Below are positions 25,055 to 33,412 of a stretch of 64,000 bases of DNA, piece after piece. The DNA is from Leifsonia sp. TF02-11 (GTDB lineage Bacteria > Actinomycetota > Actinomycetes > Actinomycetales > Microbacteriaceae). Location of the stretch: NCBI RefSeq assembly GCF_017565305.1, contig NZ_JAGEKP010000012.1, positions 17,368 to 81,367 of the forward strand. The letters run 5' to 3'. The notes beneath the pieces were generated by a model. The model was not told where the DNA came from, ran no database searches, and was given only the letters and a program-made list of their open reading frames with translations. Numbering within the stretch: position 1 is the stretch's first letter; each line of letters starts with the position of its first letter. Position numbers and translations under genes: made by a program.

Positions 25055-26124
25055 GCGACCTCGAGGAGCTCGAGGCGGTCTTCGAGTCAGCCTCGGCAAG
25101 CCGATCCGACCGCCGCAAGCGCAAGCGTCGTCGACGTCGCGCACTCTGGATCTGGGTGACCGCCGTGATCGTCGTCCTCGTACTCCCGGTGGCTCTCGTC
25201 GGCGGGTATCTGGTGTGGCTGGGAGGAACGTTCGACAACGGGGTGCGACGCATCACGAACCCCTTCCCGGCGGATGCCACACGTCCGCCCGCTGTGAATG
25301 GCGCGACGAATTTCCTCCTCATCGGCTCCGACTCCCGGTCCGGTCTCAACGACGTGCTCTCCGGCAAACGCACCGGTGAACGATCTGACACGTTGATGCT
25401 CGTCAATGTGCCGGCGGACGGCTCAGGCATCACGGTCGTGTCGTTGATGCGCGACCTGTGGGTGCCCGTGCCCGGCCACGGCTCGGCGAAGCTCAACGCC
25501 GCGTTCAGCTGGGGAGGTGTGCCCCTGGCCGTGCAGTCCGTCGAGTCCCTGTTGAAGGCGCGCATCGATCACGTCATGGTCGTCGACTTCGGGGGGTTCG
25601 GCTCGATCTCCACCGCGCTCGGCGGGGTGGAGGTCTGGTCGGACAGGGCGTTCGAATCAAAGAACATGCCCGGCTACACCTTCACCAAGGGGTTCAACCG
25701 CCTCGAGGGCACCTCGGCGCTCGCGTTCGTCCGTGAGCGCTACTCGTTCGGCGAGGCCGACTATCAGCGTGTTCGCAATCAACAGGCGTTCATCCGCGCC
25801 CTCGTCCTCGGCTTCATCGATACGGGCACGCTCACGAATCCGCTGAAGCTCCAGTCGGCTGTCGGGACGCTCGCGCGATACATCGTCGCTGATGGCGGGC
25901 TCACATCCTCGGCGGTCGCAGGTCTCGCCCTCAGATCCCGCGGGCTCAGCGCATCGGGCATCGACACCTGGACCCTGCCGACCGCGGGTACCGGTACATC
26001 GCCGGACGGACAATCGATCGTCCTGGTCGATGAAGCGCGGCTCGAGCTGGTTCGAACGGCGCTCGCGCACGACGACCTCGCCACCACCTTCCGTAGCGGC
26101 AAGCTCGGATCGGGGGAACGCTGA
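25051..26124 (+). CDS. LytR-CpsA-Psr (LCP) family glycopolymer transferase
   Basis: 357 residues. Arg/Lys-rich cytoplasmic tail (residues 20-30), one membrane helix (31-56), then the LCP domain: FLLIGSDSRSG, RSDTLMLVNVPADG and VVSLMRDLWVPVPGHG with the conserved Arg and Asp residues. LCP enzymes attach lipid-linked glycopolymers to peptidoglycan outside the membrane, so it probably anchors the polymer made by this locus. It lies between the phosphatase and the priming transferase. Confidence 0.92.
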   Translation: MSDLEELEAVFESASASRSDRRKRKRRRRRALWIWVTAVIVVLVLPVALVGGYLVWLGGTFDNGVRRITNPFPADATRPPAVNGATNFLLIGSDSRSGLNDVLSGKRTGERSDTLMLVNVPADGSGITVVSLMRDLWVPVPGHGSAKLNAAFSWGGVPLAVQSVESLLKARIDHVMVVDFGGFGSISTALGGVEVWSDRAFESKNMPGYTFTKGFNRLEGTSALAFVRERYSFGEADYQRVRNQQAFIRALVLGFIDTGTLTNPLKLQSAVGTLARYIVADGGLTSSAVAGLALRSRGLSASGIDTWTLPTAGTGTSPDGQSIVLVDEARLELVRTALAHDDLATTFRSGKLGSGER

Positions 26125-27536
26125 TGGTCGCTCCTGTGCAGTCCGGCACACGTGATCGTGCGCTGACCAAGCGCGAGAGATCTGCGATCTCCCTCGCCAT
26201 TACCGACGCTGTCGTCATCGCGCTGGCGGTCAGCGTCGCCCACCTGCTTCGATTCGGCAACTGGGAGGGGAGGGTCAGTTTCGGCGGCTTCCAGACGACC
26301 TACTGGGTCGTCTCGACGATTCTGGCGGCGACCTGGCTCATCTCGGTCGCCGCTTTCGGGGGATGGGTGACGTGGCCGAAACGCCGCGACGGGCCGTCGT
26401 TGCTGCCGCCGATCAAAGCGACTGTCCTCGTGATCGCACTGCTGGCGGTGATCGCGCTGCTCTTCGAAGTCGATCTCTCGCGCGCATACTTGGCCGGCGC
26501 GCTGCCGATCGGCCTGGCGAGCCTGCTGACCGTTCGCATCGTCTGTCGCATCTGGATCGGAGCGCACCGTGCCCGAGGAAAGTACGTGCGTCGAGCATTG
26601 GTGATCGGTACGCAGAAGCGTGCGGCCGACCTCGCCAAGGTTTTCAGCGAGTCGGCATCGCCCGTCGGCGTGAGTCTCGTGGCGACAGCCCCCATCGAGA
26701 CGGTCGGGCGCACCGACCTCCTCCTCGACCTCATCGCAGAGAACGACGTCGATGTGATCGTCCTGACCGAGGAACGGGCACAGACGAATGTCCGGCAACT
26801 GATCTGGGACGTCGAAGGGTCCGGGGCGGTGGTGTGGCTCTCGGTCGACGTGCCGGAACTCGCCGCCCCGCGCGCAGAGTTCCATCCGATCGAACGGTTG
26901 CCGATCATCGAAGTCGAGCCGGCGGACCGCTCGATGACCAGGCGGCGCGGCAAGCGGGCTTTCGATCTCGTCCTGAGCTCCGTCGGACTCCTCGTGGCGG
27001 CTCCGCTCATCATGGCCTGCGCGATCGCCATCAAGCTCGACAGCCGGGGGCCCGCGTTCTTCCAGCAGACACGCATCGGACGAGACGGCAAGGAGTTCGC
27101 CATCCACAAGTTGCGCACGATGAGGATCGGGGCGGAGCACGAGGTGGGTGCGCTCCAGGAGCAGAACGAGGGCTCCGGCCCGTTGTTCAAGATCAAGGAC
27201 GATCCGAGGGTCACCCGCGTCGGACGCTTTCTCCGCAAGACGTCGTTCGACGAGTTTCCGCAGTTGTGGAACGTCCTCCGTGGCGAGATGAGTCTCGTCG
27301 GCCCGAGGCCGCCACTGCCGTCCGAGGTCGCCGAGTACGACCGCGACAGTCTCCGGAGGCTGATCGTCAAGCCCGGTATGACCGGTCTGTGGCAGGTCAA
27401 CGGCAGATCGGACCTGACCTGGGAGCAGGGCGTGAGACTCGACCTCTTCTATGTCGAGAACTGGTCGCTCGGAGGAGACCTCCACATCATGTTCCAGACG
27501 GTCGCCGTGATGATTCGCCCGAACGGCGCGTACTGA
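26124..27536 (+). CDS. Polyprenyl glycosylphosphotransferase (WbaP/CpsE-like priming enzyme)
   Basis: 470 residues. Four or five N-terminal membrane helices and a CoA-binding-like loop precede the catalytic C-terminal domain: KRAFDLVLSSVGLLVAAPL membrane hairpin, QTRIGRDGKEFAIHKLRTM, TSFDEFPQLWNVLRGEMS, LVGPRPPLPSEV and GMTGLWQVNGRSDLTW. It transfers a sugar-1-phosphate to undecaprenyl phosphate, the first step of repeat-unit assembly. Start ATG 26124 overlaps the LCP stop by one base. Confidence 0.93.
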   Translation: MVAPVQSGTRDRALTKRERSAISLAITDAVVIALAVSVAHLLRFGNWEGRVSFGGFQTTYWVVSTILAATWLISVAAFGGWVTWPKRRDGPSLLPPIKATVLVIALLAVIALLFEVDLSRAYLAGALPIGLASLLTVRIVCRIWIGAHRARGKYVRRALVIGTQKRAADLAKVFSESASPVGVSLVATAPIETVGRTDLLLDLIAENDVDVIVLTEERAQTNVRQLIWDVEGSGAVVWLSVDVPELAAPRAEFHPIERLPIIEVEPADRSMTRRRGKRAFDLVLSSVGLLVAAPLIMACAIAIKLDSRGPAFFQQTRIGRDGKEFAIHKLRTMRIGAEHEVGALQEQNEGSGPLFKIKDDPRVTRVGRFLRKTSFDEFPQLWNVLRGEMSLVGPRPPLPSEVAEYDRDSLRRLIVKPGMTGLWQVNGRSDLTWEQGVRLDLFYVENWSLGGDLHIMFQTVAVMIRPNGAY

Positions 27537-27579
27537 TCCCGACGAATCCCGTAGGCGCGCGCTGACCGGCGGGAGCGCC

Positions 27580-28539
27580 TTAGAGTCGTGCGTGCGAACG
27601 CTCGTCCACGTGCTCGGCATGATCACCGGAGCGTCCGGATTTCCGCGCAAGGATAATCGGGAGCACCTCGGGCACCGACGCGAGACCCCGACGCCACCGC
27701 CGGAGGTAGGCGCGCGCCGCCGCAAGCGGAGGCAGGTGCGTCGTCGTCGTGTCCTTGATCAGGGTCGTGATCGGCGGGAACAGTGCGATGCGCACCTGGC
27801 CCGCCCGTTCCCGCCAGGTGGCGCGCTTCCAATGGAGCGCGCGCCGGTGCATCGGCTCAGAGACGCGGGTGCGCAGTCGCCATTCCGCAGAGGGTTCTCC
27901 CCAATCGATGTCACGTCGAGGCGGGCCGAGCCTCTCGAGGAACGGCCGAGCGGTCGCGAGCGCGTTCAGCTCCCGTGCGCGAACCACCAACTGATCGGCG
28001 TCCACGGAACGGCAACGGGCGATTAGCGCCTCCAGTTCGAGCTCGTGGCGTCCGATCCAGAGCGCCCGGAGCGAGTGCAGGGCGGCGATGAGGATGGAAT
28101 CGGCGAGACCGGGGATCTGCACGGGCTGACTCCCACACCAGAGCGTCGTCCGCTGCATCCAGAGTTTTTCGAAGGACTCGGTCGGCTCGAGCTCAATGCC
28201 CGGATAGCGGAAGTGGACGTCGATGTCCAAGCTCCACTCCGGATGGAAAAGGCTGATGCTATGGCGCGGGAACGTTGCGACATCGGGGTCGCTAGTGCGT
28301 TGCAGCCATCCGCGTTCCGCGAGCGAGTCGATGAAGGGGTGCAGACGTTCCGGTTCGACGAAGACATCGACGTCGGCGCTGGGGCGTGGGTCGCGCAGCC
28401 CGTACTCCACGGCTGCGAGACCCTTGAACGCGAGCATCCGAGTTCCGGAACGCCGGGCCACGAGTGCGACTGCCGCGGCCAGCAGGACGGCCGGCTCGAG
28501 CGCTTCCGCTCTGCCGGCGCCGACCATCGAGTTCATCAT
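27580..28539 (-). CDS. Nucleotidyltransferase family protein (NTP_transf_5-like)
   Basis: 319 residues. The N-terminal part has LAFKGLAAVEYGLRDPRP followed by SADVDVFVEPERL, the Gly motif and acidic pair of uncharacterised NTP_transf_5 nucleotidyltransferases. A basic C-terminus follows. ATG 28539 was chosen because GGAGGTGAG lies eight nt upstream; earlier GTG/ATG codons at 28563 and 28557 lack one. It converges on the priming transferase. In other bacteria such proteins sit beside HprK- and PqqD-related genes, as here, but their target is not known. Confidence 0.82.
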   Translation of the reverse strand: MMNSMVGAGRAEALEPAVLLAAAVALVARRSGTRMLAFKGLAAVEYGLRDPRPSADVDVFVEPERLHPFIDSLAERGWLQRTSDPDVATFPRHSISLFHPEWSLDIDVHFRYPGIELEPTESFEKLWMQRTTLWCGSQPVQIPGLADSILIAALHSLRALWIGRHELELEALIARCRSVDADQLVVRARELNALATARPFLERLGPPRRDIDWGEPSAEWRLRTRVSEPMHRRALHWKRATWRERAGQVRIALFPPITTLIKDTTTTHLPPLAAARAYLRRWRRGLASVPEVLPIILARKSGRSGDHAEHVDERSHARL

Positions 28540-28721
28540 CCATCTCACCTCCGTCATGCTCACCGTTCGCTCGCGACGGGTTCGACGTCGTCAGCGATGC
28601 CGCAGTGGCCGCAGCCATGGGGGCGCCGGAAACGTGGTTGACATCACGGCCGCGGCGTCCACCCCCACATACTCACACGACGGAGACGCCCCGCTGACCG
28701 GGCGGCCCGGTGGAAGCCGGG

Positions 28722-29189
28722 TCAGCCGAGACGTCGCCGTCGATTGCGCTGTGCGGTGCTGATCGCACCGACCAGGGCCGAGGCCACGATGACGAGTCCG
28801 AGCGCAGCGATCCACACGGCGAGCGCGGCTCCGGGTGTGAGCGCTGCGATCCACACAGTGACGCCCGCCAGCCGCGTCGGTGACGACACGATCGCCAGGG
28901 TGACGGCCGCGACGACGATCAGCAGTGCACCCCAGATGATCCCGCCCCAGCGCAGCGGCGGCGTACTGGATGGCACGAGCCGGGCCGGAGCCTGGAGAGG
29001 TGGAGCCGGCTGGACGGTCGGTGCGGCTACTGAGGAGGTCTCGATATCTGCCTGCGGCGAAGTGGCCGCGGTCTCCGCCCCGGTCACCTCCTCAGTCGTC
29101 GACTCGGCCGGTTCCGTCGCAGTTTCCCGGTCGGGAAGTCGCAGGGTGTCGTCCGACTCCGGAGTCGGTCCTTCGGCATTCGGGGTCAT
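28722..29189 (-). CDS. Hypothetical membrane protein (155 aa) with acidic Pro/Thr-rich N-terminus
   Basis: The first 80 residues are low-complexity, rich in Glu, Thr, Ala and Pro. Two membrane helices follow (GGIIWGALLIVVAAVTLAIV and AALAVWIAALGLVIVASAL region). ATG 29189 is preceded by GAGAGCGAGAG. It lies 17 bp after the PspC gene and is probably co-transcribed with it. No family recognised; a role in the envelope-stress module is possible only by context. Confidence 0.7.
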   Translation of the reverse strand: MTPNAEGPTPESDDTLRLPDRETATEPAESTTEEVTGAETAATSPQADIETSSVAAPTVQPAPPLQAPARLVPSSTPPLRWGGIIWGALLIVVAAVTLAIVSSPTRLAGVTVWIAALTPGAALAVWIAALGLVIVASALVGAISTAQRNRRRRLG

Positions 29190-29206
29190 GGTTCTCTCGC
29201 TCTCTT

Positions 29207-30844
29207 TCACTTCTCGACTCGTTCGACGACGACGCCGTCCACCTGGGCGATGTGGACGACGACCTGCGGACTCCTGCCCGGACCGACGAGGACGTCGATC
29301 GTGCATCCTCCGAAGAACCCGGGGTCGCAGTGGTGTGCGTGTTCTTGACCCGACGCGTCGGTGACCGTGAGCCCCGACGCCACCGACGCCTCGACCCGCA
29401 CCGTTGCACTCTCGGGAACGATCACGGTGGTCGGTCCGGCGCCTTTGGCGAGGTTCACGGCGGGGACCCCTTCGGCGGTCACGGCCTTGGTGAGGTCGAT
29501 CGTGGTGTCACCGACAGCCTGGAGGTAGTTCGCACTGCCCGTTGGAGTTGCGGATAGCGAGCTTCCGGCGGTGAAGCCGGCGTCCAGTCGTACGCGTGGC
29601 GAGGTCGGCAGCAGTGCGGCGACCACGGTGAGCGTCGCCAGGAGGATGCCGAGGAAGATCAGGAATCCGCTCCGGCGGCGGGCGATACCGGCGATGAGGA
29701 CCGTCACCCCGAAGACGAGCGTCGCGGCGGCCAACGAGGCGGTGAGCGCGTAACCGGGCAGGCCGGTCAGTGCGCCCCAGAGTGCGCCGGTGAGGGAGGC
29801 CGCGACCAGCGCCAGCCCGACGGCGAGCCATCCGATCGCCGCTCCGACCCGGGGATTGGCTGCGCGGTAGTACGCCCTGCGCGCTTCGGCCTCGGCGTTG
29901 GCGGCCGACGCCTGCGCCTTCAGCTCGGCGGAGCGCTGCGCCTTCACGGCACGCATGTCTTCGGCCAGGCGCTGCTTCCACTGGTCGTGCTCGGCCTTCC
30001 ACTGCGCCTGGCGGGCGCGCCAGTCCGCGACCTCCTGATCCGTCGCTCCGGCAGCCGGCGCAGGCGGCGCCGACGGCTCGGAGCCGATCGCGACGGCCGG
30101 CGCAGCGGGAACCGACGGTGCGGATGACACCGGAGCCGCGGGCGACACGGGCGAGGCCGGCTCGGTCGCCGCAGGATCGGCCGCCAGCGACGCAGTCCCG
30201 GCTCCTGGCGCGTTCGTGGTGGGCGGCGCTGCGGCGGACGAAGCCGACGCAGTGGCGGTCCCACCCGATCGCCGGTCGGCGTTGCGGACGGCGATGACGA
30301 TGAGCGCTGCTGCAGCGCCGAGCACGATGAGGGTCCAGAAGATGCGGCTCACGACGTCGAACCAGCCGGGATCGTGACCGAACGGACCGCCGAACCACCA
30401 GATCCCGTTGGACCACGGTAGGAGCGACAGCACGATCAGCACCCCGATGGCGACGATCGGGGCCTCGAACTCGCCGTCGAACAGCCGCTGCAGGTGGATC
30501 CGGCCGTCGCGGTCGGGCAGCAGGGCCCAGGCGATCGCGTAGAGCAGGACGACAGGGGCGCCGAGCAGTGCGGCGACGACGACGATTCCGCGGACGATCA
30601 GCGGGTCGATGCCGATCCGGTACGCGATGCCCGCGCAGACGCCGCCGATCCACCCGTCGGTGCGCGTGACGCCGAGGCCGCGCATCCAGTCGAAGAAGCG
30701 GGTCCCGCGGCCGGAGAAGCCGCTCTGCGGGCCGCCGTACGGGCCGGGCGGAGTCTGCGTCTGACCGGGAGGAGTCGCACCCGGAGAAGTCGCGCCCGGG
30801 GGCGTCGCGCCGGGAGGGGGAGGGGTCGTGCCGTCGTTCACCAT
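29207..30844 (-). CDS. PspC domain membrane protein (EsrI-like)
   Basis: 545 residues. Pro/Gly-rich N-terminus, then a PspC domain (GWIGGVCAGIAYRIGIDPL, VLLYAIAWALLPDRDG). Further membrane helices, an Ala/Pro-rich segment and a coiled-coil-like stretch (about residues 280-330) follow, then a C-terminal external beta-rich domain with an HHCDPGFFGGC motif. In Corynebacterium glutamicum, a PspC protein (EsrI) encoded beside a PspC-kinase and a LuxR-type regulator inhibits the envelope-stress response. The same trio occurs here, divergently arranged. ATG 30844 chosen over an upstream start. Confidence 0.85.
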   Translation of the reverse strand: MVNDGTTPPPPGATPPGATSPGATPPGQTQTPPGPYGGPQSGFSGRGTRFFDWMRGLGVTRTDGWIGGVCAGIAYRIGIDPLIVRGIVVVAALLGAPVVLLYAIAWALLPDRDGRIHLQRLFDGEFEAPIVAIGVLIVLSLLPWSNGIWWFGGPFGHDPGWFDVVSRIFWTLIVLGAAAALIVIAVRNADRRSGGTATASASSAAAPPTTNAPGAGTASLAADPAATEPASPVSPAAPVSSAPSVPAAPAVAIGSEPSAPPAPAAGATDQEVADWRARQAQWKAEHDQWKQRLAEDMRAVKAQRSAELKAQASAANAEAEARRAYYRAANPRVGAAIGWLAVGLALVAASLTGALWGALTGLPGYALTASLAAATLVFGVTVLIAGIARRRSGFLIFLGILLATLTVVAALLPTSPRVRLDAGFTAGSSLSATPTGSANYLQAVGDTTIDLTKAVTAEGVPAVNLAKGAGPTTVIVPESATVRVEASVASGLTVTDASGQEHAHHCDPGFFGGCTIDVLVGPGRSPQVVVHIAQVDGVVVERVEK

Positions 30845-30959
30845 GACTCGATCGTGGCGCGCACGGCGCACCTCCCGCTATCCGGGGTCACCCTGAGCGG
30901 ACCCTGATTCCTCCACGCTCGGCTGTCCGGCGGCTGTCCCGTCTGCTTGGATTCCAGGT

Positions 30960-32162
30960 ATGGCTTCCGCACCCCTGCCCGGCGAGCGCGCGGCGCGCAC
31001 GCCTTTGACGCGGCCGCGCGACTGCGTGGTCGGCGGGGTGAGCGTCGCGCTCGCCGACCATCTCGGTTGGCCGGTGACGGCCGTGCGCTGGATCCTCGTC
31101 GGCACCGCGCTCCTCGGTGGCGCCGGCGTGCTCTTCTATCTGTGGCTATGGGCGCTGACCCCGCTGCGCGACCCGGCCCCCGGGAGCTCGGACGAGCGGG
31201 TCAGACGACGGGTGAACGTTCCCTGGGTGCTCGCGGTGGGCGGGGCGGTCTCCGGGCTGGCCGCGATCGTCCTGGTGGCGGCGGGCGACCCTGAGGCGGC
31301 GGTCGGGGCGGTCGTCGGGTCGATCGCCCTGCTGGTCGCCGCCGTGCTGTGGGACCAGCTCGTCGACGACGAGAGTGCGAAGCCGTCGTCCCTCTCGCCT
31401 GCCGGGTTCCGCCTCGCGTCCGGCGGGTTCCTCGTCGCGCTCGCGCTGGTGCTGAGCGGGCTGCAGGCGGGTCGCTCGTCCGGTCTGCTGTGGCTCGCGA
31501 TCATCGGCGCGACCTTCGCGGGCGCGGCCGTGATGGTCGGGCCGTGGGCCCTGCGGCTCTGGACGGAGCTGATCGCCGAGCGGACGGCGCGGGTGCGGGA
31601 GGAACAGAGGGCCGAGATGGCGGCGCACCTGCACGACTCGGTCCTGCAGACGCTCGCGCTGATCCAGAACCGGGCAGGGGCGTCCAGCGAGGTCGGCAGG
31701 ATCGCCCGCGCGCAGGAGCGCGAGCTGCGCGACTGGCTTTACGCCGAGGCTGCGGAGGGCGCCGTTCCCGACGCAGAGGACCTCGCCATGGAGCTGCGCT
31801 CCGTGGCTGCGGCGCTGGAGGTCGACCACGCCGTGCACTTCGACGTGGTGAGCGCTGGCGAGCCCGTGCGCCGCGCGCCGGCCGAGCTGGCGGCCGCGGC
31901 CCGCGAGGCGATGCTGAACGCCGCGCGGCACGCGGGGGGCGACGTGTCGGTGTACATCGAGTCGGGCGGCGGGTCCGTCGACGTCTTCGTCCGCGATCGC
32001 GGCCCCGGCTTCGACATCGATGCGCTGCCGGAGGGCCGCCTGGGCGTGCGCGAGTCGATCATCGGGCGGATGCGACGGGCGGGGGGCGGTGCGACGGTGA
32101 CCTCGCGCGGCACCGGCACGGAGATCCACCTCACGGTCGACCTGCCGGGCGAGCGAGAATGA
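30960..32162 (+). CDS. PspC domain sensor histidine kinase (EsrS-like)
   Basis: 400 residues. N-terminal PspC domain (CVVGGVSVALADHLGWPVTA ... WLWALTPLRD), about four more membrane helices, a short dimerisation domain with phospho-acceptor His225 in AHLHDSVLQTL, and a C-terminal HATPase (AREAMLNAARHAGG, RDRGPGFD). Matches NarL-type kinases of the EsrS class that sense envelope stress. The response regulator follows 4 nt after the stop. The likely inhibitory PspC protein is divergent. Confidence 0.92.
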   Translation: MASAPLPGERAARTPLTRPRDCVVGGVSVALADHLGWPVTAVRWILVGTALLGGAGVLFYLWLWALTPLRDPAPGSSDERVRRRVNVPWVLAVGGAVSGLAAIVLVAAGDPEAAVGAVVGSIALLVAAVLWDQLVDDESAKPSSLSPAGFRLASGGFLVALALVLSGLQAGRSSGLLWLAIIGATFAGAAVMVGPWALRLWTELIAERTARVREEQRAEMAAHLHDSVLQTLALIQNRAGASSEVGRIARAQERELRDWLYAEAAEGAVPDAEDLAMELRSVAAALEVDHAVHFDVVSAGEPVRRAPAELAAAAREAMLNAARHAGGDVSVYIESGGGSVDVFVRDRGPGFDIDALPEGRLGVRESIIGRMRRAGGGATVTSRGTGTEIHLTVDLPGERE

Positions 32163-32166
32163 GCAC

Positions 32167-32835
32167 ATGACCGACGAGACGCCGCGCCCGATCACCGTGG
32201 TGATCGTGGACGACCATTCGATCTTCCGTTCCGGACTCCGGGCAGACCTCGACGACCGCCTGCACGTGGTCGCGGAGGTGCAGGACGTCGACGGGGCGGT
32301 GGAGGCGATCCTCCGCACCCGGCCGGAGGTGGTGCTTCTCGACGTGCACCTGCCCGGCGGCGCAGGGGGAGGCGGTGCGGAGGTGCTCCGCCGCGCCGTC
32401 GCCGAGAGCGCGGGGACCCGGTTCCTCGCGCTGAGCGTGTCCGATGCGGCGGAGGACGTCGTCGGCGTCATCCGCGCGGGCGCCCGCGGGTACCTGACCA
32501 AGGGCAGCTCGGGGCGGCAGGTCAGCGACGCCGTCGTCGCCGTGGCGGGCGGTGACGCGGTCTTCTCGCCGAAGCTCGCCGGCTTCGTGCTCGACGCGTT
32601 CGGCGCGACGGCGGGCGAACAGGCCGAGACCACCGACGAGCTCGACCGCCTCTCGGCGCGCGAGCGGGAGGTCATGCGCCTGATCGCGCGCGGCTACGCG
32701 TACAAGGAGGTCGCCGCCGAGCTGTTCATCTCGGTCAAGACGGTGGAGACCCACGTCTCCGCCGTGCTCCGCAAGCTCCAGCTCTCGTCGCGTCACGAGC
32801 TCACCGCCTGGGCGCTCGAGCGCAAGCTGCTGTAG
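32167..32835 (+). CDS. LuxR/NarL-type response regulator (EsrR-like)
   Basis: 222 residues. Receiver domain with phospho-acceptor Asp59 (VVLLDVHLPGG) and the switch/Lys region GARGYLTKG. C-terminal LuxR helix-turn-helix LSAREREVMRLIARGYAYKE with VKTVETHVSAVLRKL. Cognate to the PspC-kinase directly upstream; expected to activate envelope-stress genes including the PspC operon. Confidence 0.94.
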   Translation: MTDETPRPITVVIVDDHSIFRSGLRADLDDRLHVVAEVQDVDGAVEAILRTRPEVVLLDVHLPGGAGGGGAEVLRRAVAESAGTRFLALSVSDAAEDVVGVIRAGARGYLTKGSSGRQVSDAVVAVAGGDAVFSPKLAGFVLDAFGATAGEQAETTDELDRLSAREREVMRLIARGYAYKEVAAELFISVKTVETHVSAVLRKLQLSSRHELTAWALERKLL

Positions 32836-32870
32836 CCCGACGCCGGCGACGCGCGGCCCCCGGCGCGTTT

Positions 32871-32899
32871 TTGCGAGGGGGTCGGGTGTCCCGTACACT
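32871..32899 (+). promoter_or_regulatory. Promoter of the tRNA-Trp-secE-nusG unit
   Basis: -35 TTGCGA (32871-32876), 17-bp spacer, -10 TACACT (32894-32899). About 75 bp upstream of the tRNA, so the transcript has a short 5' leader that is probably processed. Confidence 0.75.
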
Positions 32900-32979
32900 T
32901 GGGTGCGGTGGTTGAATCTGCCAAGCTTTTCTGCGCCTATTTTCGCGATGCCAGGAGGGTTTCGCGGTTCACAATCCCT

Positions 32980-33052
<73 letters not shown>

Positions 33053-33094
33053 CAAACCGGCATTCCGATGCCGGTCCACGAAAGGTGTAACGAG

Positions 33095-33367
33095 GTGGCC
33101 CGAAAGGTAATCGACGAGCCGAGCGAGGAAATCGTCGCCAACGCCAAGAAGGAGCGCGCGGCCAAGCGCAACCCCTTCGCGCGGATCGCCCTGTTCATCC
33201 GGCAGGTCATCGGCGAACTCAAGAAGGTCGTCACGCCGACGCGCAAGGAGCTCTTGAGCTACACCGGCGTCGTGCTCGTCTTCGTGGTGATCATGATGGC
33301 GATCGTGTCCCTGCTCGACTGGGTGTTCGGTCTCGGCGTGGTGTGGGTCTTCGGGCATCCGAAGTAG
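33095..33367 (+). CDS. secE: Preprotein translocase subunit SecE
   Basis: 90 residues from GTG 33095 (AAAGGTG upstream); an ATG at 33068 is possible but lacks a site. N-terminal basic region, conserved IRQVIGELKKVVTPTRKEL amphipathic helix, then one membrane segment (YTGVVLVFVVIMMAIVSLLD). Single-helix SecE as usual in Gram-positives; stabilises SecY in the Sec channel. Followed by nusG. Confidence 0.95.
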   Translation: MARKVIDEPSEEIVANAKKERAAKRNPFARIALFIRQVIGELKKVVTPTRKELLSYTGVVLVFVVIMMAIVSLLDWVFGLGVVWVFGHPK

Positions 33368-33412
33368 ACCCCGGCAGCCGACCGGCCGCACGGCCATACC
33401 GACAGAAATGGA

